Shown piece by piece: positions 1 to 9,365 of a DNA stretch of 64,000 nt. This DNA is from Chrysophaeum taylorii (taxonomy: Eukaryota; Sar; Pelagophyceae; Pelagomonadales; Pelagomonadaceae). The notes under the pieces are model-generated. The model ran no database searches. It was given only the letters and a program-made list of their open reading frames with translations, and was not told where the DNA came from. The translations under genes were made by a program, and so were the position numbers. The stretch lies in the NCBI GenBank assembly GCA_029834535.1, contig JAQMWT010000159.1:24656-88655 (forward strand), given 5' to 3'. Positions within the stretch are counted from its first letter, which is position 1. Each line of letters starts with the position of its first letter.

Positions 1-1
1 G

Positions 2-445
2 GTCCTCGGCGACCGCGACGTGATCGCCACCTTCAGCTCGAAAGGCGGCGACGTCGCGCGAGGGTATCAGACTCTGTGGCGCGCGGTTCGAGACTCGCGC
101 GGGGGCATTAACCTCGCGGCCGCGGTCGCCGAACCGGGTCGTTTAACGGAATTCTTGCGCCTCTTCGCCGCCGTCTCCCTCGTCGTCTCCCCCGTCGCGG
201 CCGCAACTCCCACGCTCGACCATTTTTTGCCTCTCGTGGACGTCCTGGCCGCCCTCTCGGCTATCCTGCTTTTCGGGAACGTAGGCGCGCTCCTCGTCGA
301 CGCGCGGGACGAAGTCCTCGCCGCCTCGATCCGGTCCGCCCTCGAGCTGGCCGAGGCCTCGGCAAAAACCGGGTCTCCCACTATCCTCGTGGTGGTGGGG
401 GGGCTCCACGTCAACGGCGTCCGCGCCCGCCTCCTCCGAGATTGA
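2..445 (+). CDS. TraB-domain protein, C-terminal part (5' end outside window)
   Basis: The reading frame is open from base 2 and ends at TGA 443-445, so only the last 147 residues are present. The fragment opens with V-L-G-D-R-D-V-I-A-T, which matches the LGDRxxxxT segment of the TraB/PrgY family, and it ends with VVVGGLHVNGV, matching the family's VVGxxHxxGI segment. A hydrophobic stretch lies between them. TraB-domain proteins (TRABD in animals, PrgY/TraB in bacteria) are related to the Tiki/EreA-like putative metalloprotease fold. In eukaryotes several are organelle-membrane associated, but the exact activity of this one cannot be inferred. GC-ending codons dominate. The gene converges with the coiled-coil gene downstream; only about 32 bases separate the two stops. 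The family call rests on two short motifs at the expected spacing. Upstream exons are unseen. Confidence 0.68.
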   Translation, partial: VLGDRDVIATFSSKGGDVARGYQTLWRAVRDSRGGINLAAAVAEPGRLTEFLRLFAAVSLVVSPVAAATPTLDHFLPLVDVLAALSAILLFGNVGALLVDARDEVLAASIRSALELAEASAKTGSPTILVVVGGLHVNGVRARLLRD

Positions 446-477
446 TCACTTTACTCCTCCTCCGTTTTTAATTACCG

Positions 478-999
478 TCAATCGTCCTCTTCTTCTTCTT
501 CGAGACACGTCTGAAAGACGCCAGCGACGATAATTTTCGGCGAGTGTCGTTTCTTCTTCTTTGGTTTGCGCTGGTCGCGGCGCTTCGTCACGAGATTCGT
601 GTGATGCTGGAGCATCTCGGCCTCTGACGACAACTCGGCCGCGCGAATTTTTACCCGGACCAACTCGGCCGTTAGCTCGGCGACGGTCGCGTCGCGCCTC
701 GCGCGCGCCGCCTCGACCCCGCGCCTCAACCGATCTCTCTCCCCGCACGCCGCGTTCACCTCGGACCGCAGCCGACTCACCTGTTCTTCGGAATCTCTCA
801 CAATTTTCTCCCACATCTCACGTTGCGACACGATCGACTCCCGCGTTTCGCTGATCTCCTTACGATACCGGGCCTCGCGCTTGTTCCGCGCGGCCTCGCG
901 CTCGGGGTCCAACGGGTCCTTCGCCTCCTCGAATTTTTCCTCTTCCTCATCCTCGAACACGTTCAGATCAATTGCTTCGTTCCGACGTCCACGCCACAT
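478..999 (-). CDS. Small coiled-coil protein, function unknown
   Basis: This single-exon ORF of 173 codons starts at ATG 997-999. I do not recognise the family. The N-terminal 40 residues are acidic (D-E-E-E-E-K-F-E-E). Residues about 40-130 are rich in E, R, K, A and L with heptad-like spacing and no helix breakers, typical of a long coiled coil. A lysine/arginine cluster near residue 145 (K-P-K-K-K-K-R) could act as a nuclear localisation signal. The C-terminus is a run of glutamates and aspartates. No signal peptide or membrane segment is visible. It ends tail to tail with the TraB gene. Strong codon bias toward GC-ending codons supports real coding. The role is probably structural or scaffolding, but that is a guess from composition only. 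Confidence 0.6.
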   Translation of the reverse strand: MWRGRRNEAIDLNVFEDEEEEKFEEAKDPLDPEREAARNKREARYRKEISETRESIVSQREMWEKIVRDSEEQVSRLRSEVNAACGERDRLRRGVEAARARRDATVAELTAELVRVKIRAAELSSEAEMLQHHTNLVTKRRDQRKPKKKKRHSPKIIVAGVFQTCLEEEEEDD

Positions 1000-1230
1000 T
1001 GACGATGGATGATGTCGAATTTTTTAGCGTTGTTGTCCATGGGATACAACAACAACCCTGCCTTGCGAATTTTACCCCTAATCTTTTTTTCTAGGCCAGT
1101 AGAAGAGATCTACAACTAAGAACCATGACCTAATAATTTAGCAGCACCAGCAGCCTTTTTGTGCATTTACTAAATAAATCTCAGTTTAGTAATAATGGAA
1201 CAACGACCATTATCTTTACCACACCTTTTT
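1000..1230. other. AT-rich intergenic stretch with short hairpins
   Basis: No coding signal is seen. Two perfect short inverted repeats lie side by side: an 8-bp pair, TTACTAAA with TTTAGTAA, at 1167-1192, and a 7-bp pair, ATAATGG with CCATTAT, at 1192-1213. They sit at the left border of the hAT-like relic and may be transposon-end or promoter hairpins of the coiled-coil gene. Confidence 0.35.
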
Positions 1231-2372
1231 GAGTAAAGTAATTCTTCGTAAAGTAAAAGTGTTGAGCATTATTACAGCCGGGGTGGCGCGTAAAGTAAAG
1301 GTAAAGGCTGCTGCTCGGGCTGAATTTTTTTTTAATTTTGCCGTATTTCTATTCTGGCAATGAAGACTCTCTCGAGCAGGGACGACGACGACGACGGAGC
1401 ACAACGCAGCAGCGATGTGATGAGCGGACTCGCTTGCTCTTAAAATGGTTAATCTTCGTGTGGTTAATCGTCTCGTCTCCTTTGTTTTTTTCTTCGAGGG
1501 GAATGAATGAATGATCTCGGACTTCTTGCACTCGAACTTCTTGAGGATCCATGTGGCCGCACTTGTCGCGAGCCAAAACTTAATAAATAAACTCCTTGTT
1601 CGTGCGCAGGGTCACGAGCTTGTCCAGCTCCGAGGAGGGTGTTGCAGCACCCTCAGTCATGACAGCGTTGGCAGCGGAGATGATGCGCTCGCAGAACCAC
1701 CTCTCAGCAGGCCAGGCAGCGCGCCGATATTGCCGTTCGAGCCTCGTGCGACGTCTGGAAGGTAGCCGTACTCCTGGATGCCTTCTATTCGCGCGAAGAG
1801 CTTGCCGACGACGTTGAGCAACATCATGTCCAAGAGCTTGGAATCCTGGAGGTGTCCGAGGAATCCGAGAGGTCGTCAGGAAATAATAAATTCCTTGAGC
1901 CACTCGATGGTGCGAGCGTACTGGACCCGCTTCATGAAGACGCGTTCGAACTCCACCTTGAAGTCCGGCATCGCCTCCTCCGATTAATCAGGTTGCTGCT
2001 GTTCTTCGGGCTGAGGAATGGCTTCGGCCCAGCAGTCGGGTTCGATGTCGCCATCGTCATCTGAGTCGGACGCCGGCGCAGTCGCATGAAGGCGTTGCCG
2101 TCCTCCTCCTCCTCCCCGTCGTCATTAGTACCACCCTCGATCTCATCCTCCACGTTGTGGCATGCCATCGGAGGCGACTGCTCCGCTTCGGCCGGCTTGG
2201 CTTTCGCATGCGGGGTTCGTAACGCAGACATAGTCTACAAGACCCCGCGACATCGCTCAACTCGACTCGTTCGACACATGTAGTACTGTAATGTAAAAAA
2301 GTTACTTTACCATCATTTTGAAACGACTGTAAAGTAATGGTAAAGTAAAGTAAAACAGGTAAAGTAAAGAAA
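1231..2372 (-). mobile_element. Decayed hAT-like DNA transposon with TAAAGTAA subterminal motifs
   Basis: Copies of TAAAGTAA (or its complement) cluster at 1231-1310 and again at 2300-2370, flanking the transposase relic on both sides. Short, dispersed subterminal motifs of this kind bind transposase in hAT elements. I could not define exact terminal inverted repeats or the 8-bp target duplication, so the borders are approximate. Between the motif clusters lies about 1 kb holding the broken transposase. The element is clearly dead. Confidence 0.5.
1580..2231 (-). pseudogene. hAT-like transposase C-terminal relic
   Basis: Reading leftward, an acidic N-terminal stretch (E-E-E-D-G-N) leads into a segment with M-P-D-F-K-V-E-F-E-R-V-F, broken by a stop after WLKEFIIS. 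It then continues in a second frame with KLLDMMLLNVVGKLFARIEG and in a third frame with AERWFCERIISAANAV, ending ELDKLVTLRTNKEFIY and a stop. The last part matches the hAT C-terminal dimerisation region (ER-F-S/C plus an SAA/SAG core, then L-x-x-L-x-x-L-R-x-N). At least two frameshifts and one in-frame stop separate the blocks. Identification rests on the C-terminal signature; the DDE catalytic region is not recognisable here. Confidence 0.55.
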
Positions 2373-2400
2373 TTTCGTAATAGTTTTTTAGAGATCGATA

Positions 2401-2782
2401 AAGCTTGGTCAATAAGTTTGGTCAATTCCTTTCAAGTTTTTTGCTCGATTTTGATGTATGTTTGAGGGAAAATTCGCAAGTTTGGTCACTTTCAATAGAA
2501 GTTTGATCAGCTAAGTTTGGTCACTCCGCAGTTGCATTTTTGTTTGATCAATCAACAATTCAAGTTTGATTAATAATCTTGTAAGTTTGGTCAACAAGTT
2601 TTTTGATCACTACTCCTCAAACTTCCACAGTATTGACCAAACATTGGCTTTTAAAATCAAACTTAAGAAGGCTTTTCAAGGGGGCGCGCGAGTTTTATCA
2701 CTAATCCTCAAACTTCCACAGTATTGACCAAACTTTGGCTTTTAAAATCAAACTTAAGAAGGCTTTTCACGGGGGCGCGTGA
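2401..2782. repeat. AAGTTTGGTCA-type subterminal repeats plus a 91-bp tandem duplication
   Basis: From 2401 to 2620 the words AAGTTTGGTCA, AAGTTTGATCA and TTTGATCA recur at least seven times in AT-rich DNA. A 91-bp unit beginning ATCACT follows at 2606 and again at 2697, differing at only a few bases and ending in a GC-rich GGGGGCGCG block. Related AAGTTTGAT words reappear at 3650-3715. This suggests the two arrays are the ends of one non-autonomous element of about 1.3 kb. Confidence 0.55.
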
Positions 2783-3640
2783 GCGCTTCTAGTGCGAAAA
2801 TGCTGTAAAAACGAGAGCTAGGTGCTGCAGCCACGCAGAATCTACCGTGGCGTTACACGCGCGGCATGCCCCCCCCCCCCCATGACCGCCCGCCTTAGAA
2901 GGAGGTCCATCCTAAGACAGCGCGGCGATACGCAAGGAGAGCGGGCAGCGACGCGCGGCCTCGAGAGCAGATTCCCACGGCTTGGCGCATTTAAGCTGGG
3001 TCCATTCTCGTACCTTCCATCGTTCGTAGAAGCCACCCAAACCGCGACTCACCACGGTGGTGTTGCCGTGGTCGTACGTCATTCTTCAGCAACAAGCGGA
3101 CATCGCACACCAGACTTATTACATGGTCGGCGTGAGACGGATCACCCCATTCTGCATCCCAAAATCTCTCCGAGAGGGAGCGCGTCTTTGATAATCGTCT
3201 CGGGTTCGAGAACGCGAAACTCGACGACCTCGAGAAACTGCGCGAGCAACACCCCTGGAGCACCAAAAGATTGTAGTCTCACACTTGTGCGGGACCGTAC
3301 AGGACCACGTTCAGGAGTTCCTCACTATCGCGTACCCGATCCGGAATTAGCTGTCCAGCTTGATCATGGGACGGCAACGCGAGCACGTGCCGTTACGCCA
3401 GCATAAACAACTCGCACGACCGTCCGTAAGCGAACACCTCCTTATCCTCCTCCTCCTAGCGCATCTCGACACCCCCGCCCTGCCGCAAGATCTCCCGCTG
3501 CTGCTGCACCGTCGAGCACTGTACGAGAGAGTCGGCAAATACAAGCTGCGGCGCGAAGGGATGTCAAGACGTCGACAGCCTCGCTCCAGAAGATCGCTGA
3601 CACCACCCCTGTACTTCTAACCCAGTCATCAGTACGAGTC
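2783..3640. other. Interior of a possible non-autonomous element; no supported gene
   Basis: A plus-strand frame is open from 2822 to 3406, but its arginine/proline-rich translation matches nothing I know and its codon use is unlike the genes nearby. A poly-C run of about 12 lies near 2870. Short protein-like stretches occur in different frames (for example E-R-V-F-D-N-R-L-G-F-E-N), consistent with a degraded transposon ORF. Confidence 0.25.
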
Positions 3641-4629
3641 TAAAATATGACAAGTTTGATGTGATTGTTCGAAATTTGATCACACCAAATTGAATGAATG
3701 CCTCCAAGTTTGACCATACACACGCATCAACATGCGAATACTCGCAGAACAACATCCACAAACAAGGCGTGCGTAAGACAACGCTGATACCACGCTGTTT
3801 CGTCGCCCAAGATTATTCGGATGCGCCTTAATAATTCGATGTGTATGACAGACTACAGCGAACGATCCCGGTTAGTCATCTCGTGCCTTTAGCGGATGAC
3901 ATTGTTGCAGATGTCTATCAAACGCATATGCCGAGAAGAGCCGCCTGACTTGCCCTCCATAAAGCCCTTGATGAGGACCGACACGGCCTCGCAGAAGTGC
4001 TTCGCGCGATAGCCGGATCTTTGTCGGCAAGAAGGTTCGGAGCAGGCGTGCCTTTTAGCACACGTGACGGTATTGTCTACTTGCACATCACAACGAGCAG
4101 CACGCACATAAACGCTGCATCTTGCATATAGCACTTGAACGACAGCGCTGTCGCACTTTAGACCATGTTGTTGTACGCGCCGTCAACTTGCCGCCCGTGT
4201 CGAACATCAACTGCTGCAAGTCGGCCTCGAGAACACACATGCTGAACTTGGCATCTTGGTTAGATCGAGTAAAGTGGACTACCCTCGTATTTGCGCGCTG
4301 CTCTGAGCTGCGACAGCGTACTCGGCGATCTCTCATAGTCGTTTACCTTCGTCTGGGCACGAGACTTCTTGTTTTCTTTCTCGGCGTCGTGGTCAACCGA
4401 CGTCGGCGTGTTACCACCACGCTCCCGCTCGACCTGAGCGAAGCCCGCATCGATACCGCCCTCCTCGTCGTTCGTTTCGAAGTCGAAGGACGCTCCGGAG
4501 TCACAGCGCGACATGCAGAACCGTTGAAAGCTTGATCACGGCGGGCCTTGTTTTGTCAGCGAACTGTATGTTTGCTCTCTAAGAGTACAAGTTCAGTCAA
4601 CCAAGATACGGATTGACTTAAGAACCGGC
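3641..4629. other. Gene-poor stretch with weak minus-strand coding traces
   Basis: The first 80 bases carry AAGTTTGAT/TTTGATCAC words like those near 2.4-2.6 kb. Further right, minus-strand fragments such as VLEADLQQLMFDTGGKLTA (about 4200) and AKHFCEAVSVLIKGFMEGK (about 4000) read like protein but lie in different frames with stops between them. I see no intact gene, and the fragments are probably remnants of one degraded ORF. Confidence 0.25.
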
Positions 4630-5169
4630 CTATTTTTTCGCCGTTATCGTTGTCGTCAGACTCGGCGTCCGGGCCGAGCGGGCGTCGTGGGCGGCGGCGC
4701 GGCGTTGGTGTTCGGCAGCGCGTCGTTCGCGACGGCTTCTGCGGTTGTAAGCGGCCTGCCGCGCTTCGACTTCTTCGTCGTCGACCCCTTCGGACGACCT
4801 AGCTTGATCTTGAAAAAAGCTCGTAATCAACGAGTTACCGAAGGCCTTCGCGGCGCTCGCGCTTTTGAACTTCTTCGACGGTATGCCTACTTTGCGCGCC
4901 TCGGCCAGCGTGTCGTCGTCGTCGTCTGAGTCGTCGTCGAGGCTATTGGTGTCTTCCTCGCCTCTAATCACCTCTTCGTCGTCGTCGCCGGCCGCAGCGC
5001 GAGTGGACCCGTCGATATGCGCGGCCTGGACGACGACGAGATCAGCGTCCGACGGGATCGGGCGCTGGAGCAACACGAAACCACCCTTCTCCATGTCTGT
5101 TATAGTTCGCACGCAGCGCTTTCCTCCGCGCACCTCCGCTCGAAATGCCGAATAAAGCGCTGCGCGCAT
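4630..5169 (-). CDS. Charged protein with acidic mid-region and basic C-terminus, unknown
   Basis: The ORF runs from ATG 5167-5169 to TAG 4630-4632, 179 residues. An inner ATG at 5092-5094 (M-E-K-G-G-F-V-L-L) would give a 152-residue protein and looks the more natural N-terminus. The middle holds a dense acidic run (D-D-D-E-E-V then S-D-D-D-D-D) and is followed by K-V-G-I-P-S-K-K-F-K-S. Residues 135-165 are a basic, arginine/glutamate-rich helix (R-R-S-R-R-E-R-R-A-A-E). This acidic-then-basic layout is common in nucleolar and ribosome-assembly factors, but I cannot assign a family. No signal peptide or membrane span is seen. Consistent GC-ending codons argue that it is real. Confidence 0.5.
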   Translation of the reverse strand: MRAALYSAFRAEVRGGKRCVRTITDMEKGGFVLLQRPIPSDADLVVVQAAHIDGSTRAAAGDDDEEVIRGEEDTNSLDDDSDDDDDTLAEARKVGIPSKKFKSASAAKAFGNSLITSFFQDQARSSEGVDDEEVEARQAAYNRRSRRERRAAEHQRRAAAHDARSARTPSLTTTITAKK

Positions 5170-5675
5170 CCACAAACGGCGCCGTCATTGTCCCGCACTT
5201 CCGGCATCCGCTTTGCGCGCGCAGCGACGATGTCCAGAGCAGAAGACATGTACCGATTCATGATTCAAAATTATTACAACGTCCGCACCGTCTGTCCTGG
5301 GGCGGGTGGGGGGTTGGTATGAAAAAAAGGTCCAAGATCGCCCTGGGAGCTGCCGCCTGTGTGGCGGCGGCATGGGGACCTCACGGACGAGTCTGTGATG
5401 GTCTTCTCACCTCTTGAAGTCATTATTAAGGAGAGTTCTTAATTGAGTCTATAATTAATTAATTAATTACTTAATTAATTTCTGACAAGGTGAATTTAGT
5501 CGTGCTCTAGAAACTTTTACACAATGGATCTTCGCGACTTTTCTGCGCGTAGAGGGGCCCAAGACGCGTCGTTTGCGCACATAAAAACCACATGTTGCTC
5601 ACACATCCCGGCCCCTGAATTTCGGCGCGCTTAGGTGGTTCTTCTTAATTGTAGATCTATTCTAGATAATAATAA
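5170..5675. other. Intergenic; possible short plus-strand exon, then AT-rich DNA
   Basis: A 30-codon plus-strand frame starts at ATG 5230 (M-S-R-A-E-D-M-Y-R-F-M-I-Q-N-Y-Y) and stops at 5322. It could be a first exon divergent from the acidic-protein gene, but no downstream exon is evident. An AATTAATT run lies at 5455-5480. Nothing else is supported. Confidence 0.25.
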
Positions 5676-6572
5676 CAAGTGCAGGCCAGTAAGTTCACCT
5701 AGTCCCAATCTCTAACCCCAGTAAGTTCACCTGGTCCCAGTAAGTTTCATATAAGTTCACCTGGTCAGTAAGTTCACCTAGCTCACACCAACTCCTTTGA
5801 GCTCGTCGCTCTCGCCTCCGCCAATCTAAGCTGCTTTGATCCGCACGCGCCGCCAACCTTTGAGTTTACTCTAAAAGCCCTTTACTCTAAAAACCCCAGT
5901 ATGTTCACCTGGTCCCAGTTTCACCTGGTCACTCAGTTCACCTAAACCCCAGTAAGTTCACCTGGACCCAGTAAGTTCACCTACAGTGCGCGTGTAGACG
6001 CCGGGAGGGGGCTTATCGGTATTGCGGAGAACGTGTGAGGTAGGGTGGAGTCGTCGACTCAGAAGAGCATATTCTCGGGGATGCCGATCGACAGAGAGCC
6101 ACGTAGAGCTGGACGTGGCAGAAGACGGGCTTGTGGGCAAGAGGACGCCGACCTCGCGGGGCGTCTGGCCCTGGCTCTTGTTGATCGTTTGGCGTAGGCG
6201 GACCTTAAGCGATACAGGTTGGAGGAGCCTCGGTGACAACGACACGATCGATCATGTATCTGGTATCGTTGCAGTGGCCGTGCGACGGGTCGAGGTTGCG
6301 AAGACATTAAGCTCGCGATCAAAGTCAGCATGCCGTTGGTTGTCAGGGAGTTGAAAACTCTACTGTAAAGAGCGAGGCGTCGTCTTCGGACCCAGCCTAG
6401 TCAGCCGAAAAGAACTCCGACGCCTCGTCTCCGGGAAAAAAAGGCCGCGGTCATGCGCGCGTTGTCAGCATCGACAACATCATTTCGACGGGGCGTGAGA
6501 ATGGCGCGCTGAAAGACCCGCCGCGGGTCGTGGAAATAGTCTGCGAGGTCGCCGTAGACGGCTTGGAGGATC
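5676..6572 (-). mobile_element. Single-arm copy of the Pif1-helicase foldback element
   Basis: The copy begins with CAAGTGCAGGCC and then runs of AGTAAGTTCACCTGGTCC-type words (5682-5985), the same tip found at both ends of the 31199-33436 element. It continues with a helicase C-terminus read on the minus strand: QTINKSQGQTPREVGVLLP is intact, then frame is lost. Its inner limit, a GGATC at 6568-6572, coincides with the inner limit of both arms of the foldback element and of the copy ending at 9154. There is no matching right arm here, so this is a half element. Confidence 0.6.
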
Positions 6573-6649
6573 ACTGTCTGGCTCTCGCGCCGACCTGATC
6601 CTTACTCTCGCTCCTACCTGATCCTTACCCTAAATCGAGGGACAAAACT

Positions 6650-7805
6650 TCATGCTCCCCACACACACCCCCCCCTCTTAGCAGTCGACATTTAAAGACA
6701 AACAGACAAACAACCGCTGCTGGGCTGAGATGTGTGCCCAGTACTTTGGCTACCCCTCTCCAGCTTGTTTGGGCCTCGTGGGCACTCTGGGCACTGACGT
6801 CGTTCTCGACGCTCACGGCAAGGTGCTTCTCACGCAGGCCAACCTTGTCAACCGCGGAGGAGCGCGGACCACCTGGCATGACGGCCAGCTCGACTGCGTC
6901 CACGGCAGCGTCAAAGAGGCCGGCATCCCAGCCCTGTCCGAGGTTTTCGGCATCTTTGCTGACGTCGTCGCCCCTACCATTCGCACGCGCCTCTACGGCC
7001 GGTACCGAGGCAATCTCGCCCGACGTCAAGTCGTCCCAGACATCCTCACCACGCTGGACAACAAGGAGCAACTCTACGACATCAAAACCCTCGCTTGGGG
7101 TTCGTTGTACACCGCCCACGCCCTCCATCCCTCCCACCCGTCGCCTGTCGATCGGCGCGCAGCGCAAGTCCACTCCGAATACCTCGCTCACGCCCGCGGC
7201 ATCGACGCCATCATCCCCCAGCCGGGTACAGCACCACCGCCTGGCTTCTTGGGCCCTGTCGAACAGCGGCTACGTAGCTACGGCACCGTCGCCGGCCTCG
7301 TCTTCGGTGCCTTCGGTGAGGCCAGCGCGGCGTGCCACGCTCGCCCAAACATGCGCAGAGCGCATCGCTGCGCGAACCTGGGTGACAAGCGGCTGCGCCA
7401 ACTTCACAGAGGCAAAGGCGGCCCAAACTCGCCGCATCTACCGTGAGTGGGGGATCGCCAACGCCTTAGGCCGGGCTCGCTGTGCCCTCACCGCCCTCAC
7501 CCATGTCGCCGCCTCGGGGAACCCCGCCCAGGCCGCCCGATCCCAACAGGACGTCACCCTTCGTCGCACATACGTCCGGCGGCAGCATGCGTACGACCTA
7601 CGGGCGGGGCCCGTCCTCTCTTCGCCTGCCCCACGCCTCGGCGATGACCCCGACTAGGTCCCGCGTACTTATCTCCGCCCGTCAGGCACATCCCTCATAC
7701 CCCACAAACCCACCCACATCCTTCATGCTCCCCACACACACCCCCCCCTCTTAGCAGTCGACATTTAAAGACAAACAAACAAACAAACAAACAAACAGAC
7801 AAACA
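6650..7805 (+). mobile_element. Nuclease-module transposable element fragment
   Basis: A sequence of about 60 bp with a poly-C run, CTCTTAGCAGTCGAC and ACATTTAAAGACAAAC occurs at 6650-6712 and again at 7722-7805. It brackets the nuclease-like ORF. The second copy passes into (ACAA)n and then an (ATA)n tract, like the tail of a retroelement. A diverged copy of the same 3' signature lies at 9190-9365, and several occur at 28186-28700. The repeated signature probably marks the 3' end of one family, with one copy inserted next to the tail of another. Confidence 0.5.
6730..7657 (+). pseudogene. PD-(D/E)XK nuclease-like ORF of a mobile element, frameshifted
   Basis: The frame opens upstream of ATG 6730 and reads about 200 residues in good codon bias. 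Visible features in order are W-H-D-G-Q-L-D-C, a helix, V-V-P-D-I-L, and 13 residues later L-Y-D-I-K. The H-D, P-D and D-x-K spacing fits the PD-(D/E)XK nuclease core seen in restriction-like endonucleases of mobile elements. Later comes PVEQRLRSYGTVAGLVFGAF. Around 7325 the coding sense moves to another frame (C-A-E-R-I-A-A-R-T-W, then REWGIANALGRARCALTALT), so a frameshift breaks the gene. The final 40 residues recur at 28020-28175. I infer an element-encoded endonuclease; alignment to the fold is not shown here. Confidence 0.45.
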
Positions 7806-7825
7806 TCTGTCGATTAGTAGTTAGG

Positions 7826-7859
<34 letters not shown>
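7826..7859. repeat. (ATA)n microsatellite
   Basis: About eleven uninterrupted trinucleotide copies lie between the nuclease element's (ACAA)n tract and the TAAC tail of the next retroposon fragment. It probably arose from a retroelement tail. Confidence 0.85.
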
Positions 7860-7860
<1 letters not shown>

Positions 7861-8135
7861 TAACTAACTTCAGACCGACAGGAGCCAGTCCGGAATCACG
7901 GGCCTGTAGACGAGGAGCGCCGAAAGGTCGGTCGGCGGAGAGTGACTATCAATCGCCATGCGACGAGGAGACCGCGATGTGACTGACAACCAACTCGTCG
8001 ATAACCTTCCGTCTTCGCCCCCCGGCCATACACCGTCCCACTGCGAACGTTCCGGCTGCCAACCGGCCCGCCCGGGAGGCGAACAGGTGCCAACCTACGC
8101 CGGGAGGACGGATGCCCTCGCAAGGCTCAGGATTC
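7857..8135 (-). mobile_element. Retroposon 3' end with TTAG-type tail (copy 1)
   Basis: Read on the minus strand, a GC-rich body with the peptide-like string FASRAGRLAAGTFAVG leads to GATTCCGGACTGGCTCCTGTCGG and then a short (GTTA)n tail. The same 3' end occurs at 11570-11835 on the plus strand and at 32150-32480 on the minus strand, each with a TTAG-type tail. This copy lacks part of the hairpin present in the other two. Confidence 0.5.
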
Positions 8136-8176
8136 ATGAGGCACCGTCCTCCATCGCAACCGCAGTCGGCGATCAG

Positions 8177-8178
<2 letters not shown>

Positions 8179-8221
<43 letters not shown>
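8179..8221. repeat. (TAA)n microsatellite
   Basis: About fourteen perfect TAA copies directly precede sequence (TTGGTCCCGAATCTCAAA) that resembles the subterminal words of the helicase element. Confidence 0.85.
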
Positions 8222-8222
<1 letters not shown>

Positions 8223-8426
8223 CAAGTTCGTTTATTACTTGGTCCCGAATCTCAAACTCCACTCTTAATCCCAAGTCTCAAACCCCACAATTTGGCATGC
8301 GCCGTCCTTCTCCCCTTCGCCCTTTGCTCAACACGCATGAGTCGGTGCTGCGGCCTGCTGGGCTCGACGACGCTGCTGTGGGCTAGAGGGCGGGCGGCTA
8401 CCCGAGACCTCGCAGTAGGCGATATG

Positions 8427-9154
8427 GCGTGTGTAGATAGAAATGCCCGTGGGCGTTGTCGGTATCGCGCAGCACGTGCGGGTTAGAGTCGTCGATCCAG
8501 AAGATTCTGTTCTCGTGAGAGCCACGTTGAGCTGGCCGCGGCTGAAGACGGGCAAGAGGACGCCGACCTTGCGGAACGTCTGACCCTGGCTCTTGTTGCT
8601 ATGGCGAAGACGGGCTGCTGCAAGGGAAACTGGCGCCGGCGCAGCTCGAAGGGGAGCTTGCCCTGCTTCGTGGTGAGGGTGACGCGCGGGACACGAAGGA
8701 CCGAACGAACGAACTAGCTAACTATAGGCCAGCCCAGTGCATGGGGCGTAGGCCTATCTCACGCGCCGTGGCGCGTGAGATCAGAAGTCACGGGACAACG
8801 AAGGTTTTTTGTCTCACCGTTCGCCCAATAGGCGAGTTAGATTCGAATTGGAGAAGCCTCGGCGGGACTATACGATCGATGATGTATCGGGTGCCGTTGC
8901 AGTGGCCGTACGACGCGTCGAGACTGCGAAGACTTTGAGCTCGCGATTAAAGTCGGCATGCAGCAGACTCTAAGGGAGTTGAGAAAACTCGGCGACTGGA
9001 AAGAGCGAGGCGTTGGTCTCCGGGAAAAAAAAGCCGCGGCGCGTTCACAGCATCGACTACATCGTTTTGGCGGGGCGCGAGAATGCCGCGCTGGAAGAGC
9101 CACCGCGAGTCGTGGAAATTGTCTGCGAGGTCGCCGTAGACGGCTTGGAGGATC
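8427..9154 (-). pseudogene. Helitron/Pif1-type helicase C-terminal fragment
   Basis: From right to left the minus strand gives LILQAVYGDLADNFHD, then RGILAPRQNDVVDAVNA, FFPGDQRLAL, and FLNSLRV in shifted frames. A degraded N-G-T-R-Y-I-I-D-R block follows, and finally SQGQTF-like and RVG-type remains. This is the order of the Helitron Pif1-like helicase (ERAILAPxNxxVxxxN, FLNSL, NGTR, TINKSQGQT). Several frameshifts are present. The fragment stops at the same GGATC used by the other three copies. It lacks the AGTAAGTTCACCT tip and is more diverged, so it is probably an older copy. Confidence 0.6.
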
Positions 9155-9189
9155 AGCCTACCTGAGCTCAAACCCTTACTCGCCAAAGA

Positions 9190-9365
9190 CAAACAGAGCC
9201 CGTCCTCTCTCTCTTCGCCTGCCCCACGGCTCGGCGATGACCCCGACTTGGTCCCGCACACCTCTCTACGCCCGTCAGGCACATCCTTCCTACCCCACAA
9301 AACCACGCACATCCTTCATGCACTACGCATACCCTCCCCTCTTAGTAGTCGACCTTTTAAAGAAA
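9190..9365 (+). repeat. 3' signature of the nuclease element (diverged copy)
   Basis: This sequence matches 7605-7770: CTTCGCCTGCCCCAC, GCGATGACCCCGACT, GTCAGGCACATCC and CCCCTCTTAGTAGTCGACC occur in the same order. It follows the helicase fragment within 40 bases, just as the signature at 6650 follows the helicase arm ending at 6572. Confidence 0.55.

Noticed and set aside
2822-3406. 194-codon plus-strand frame as a gene.
   Set aside because: Arginine/proline-rich chance frame within a probable transposon interior. No domain and no support from codon use.
8178-8486. Open frames with poly-isoleucine or poly-asparagine.
   Set aside because: They are translations of the (TAA)n microsatellite.
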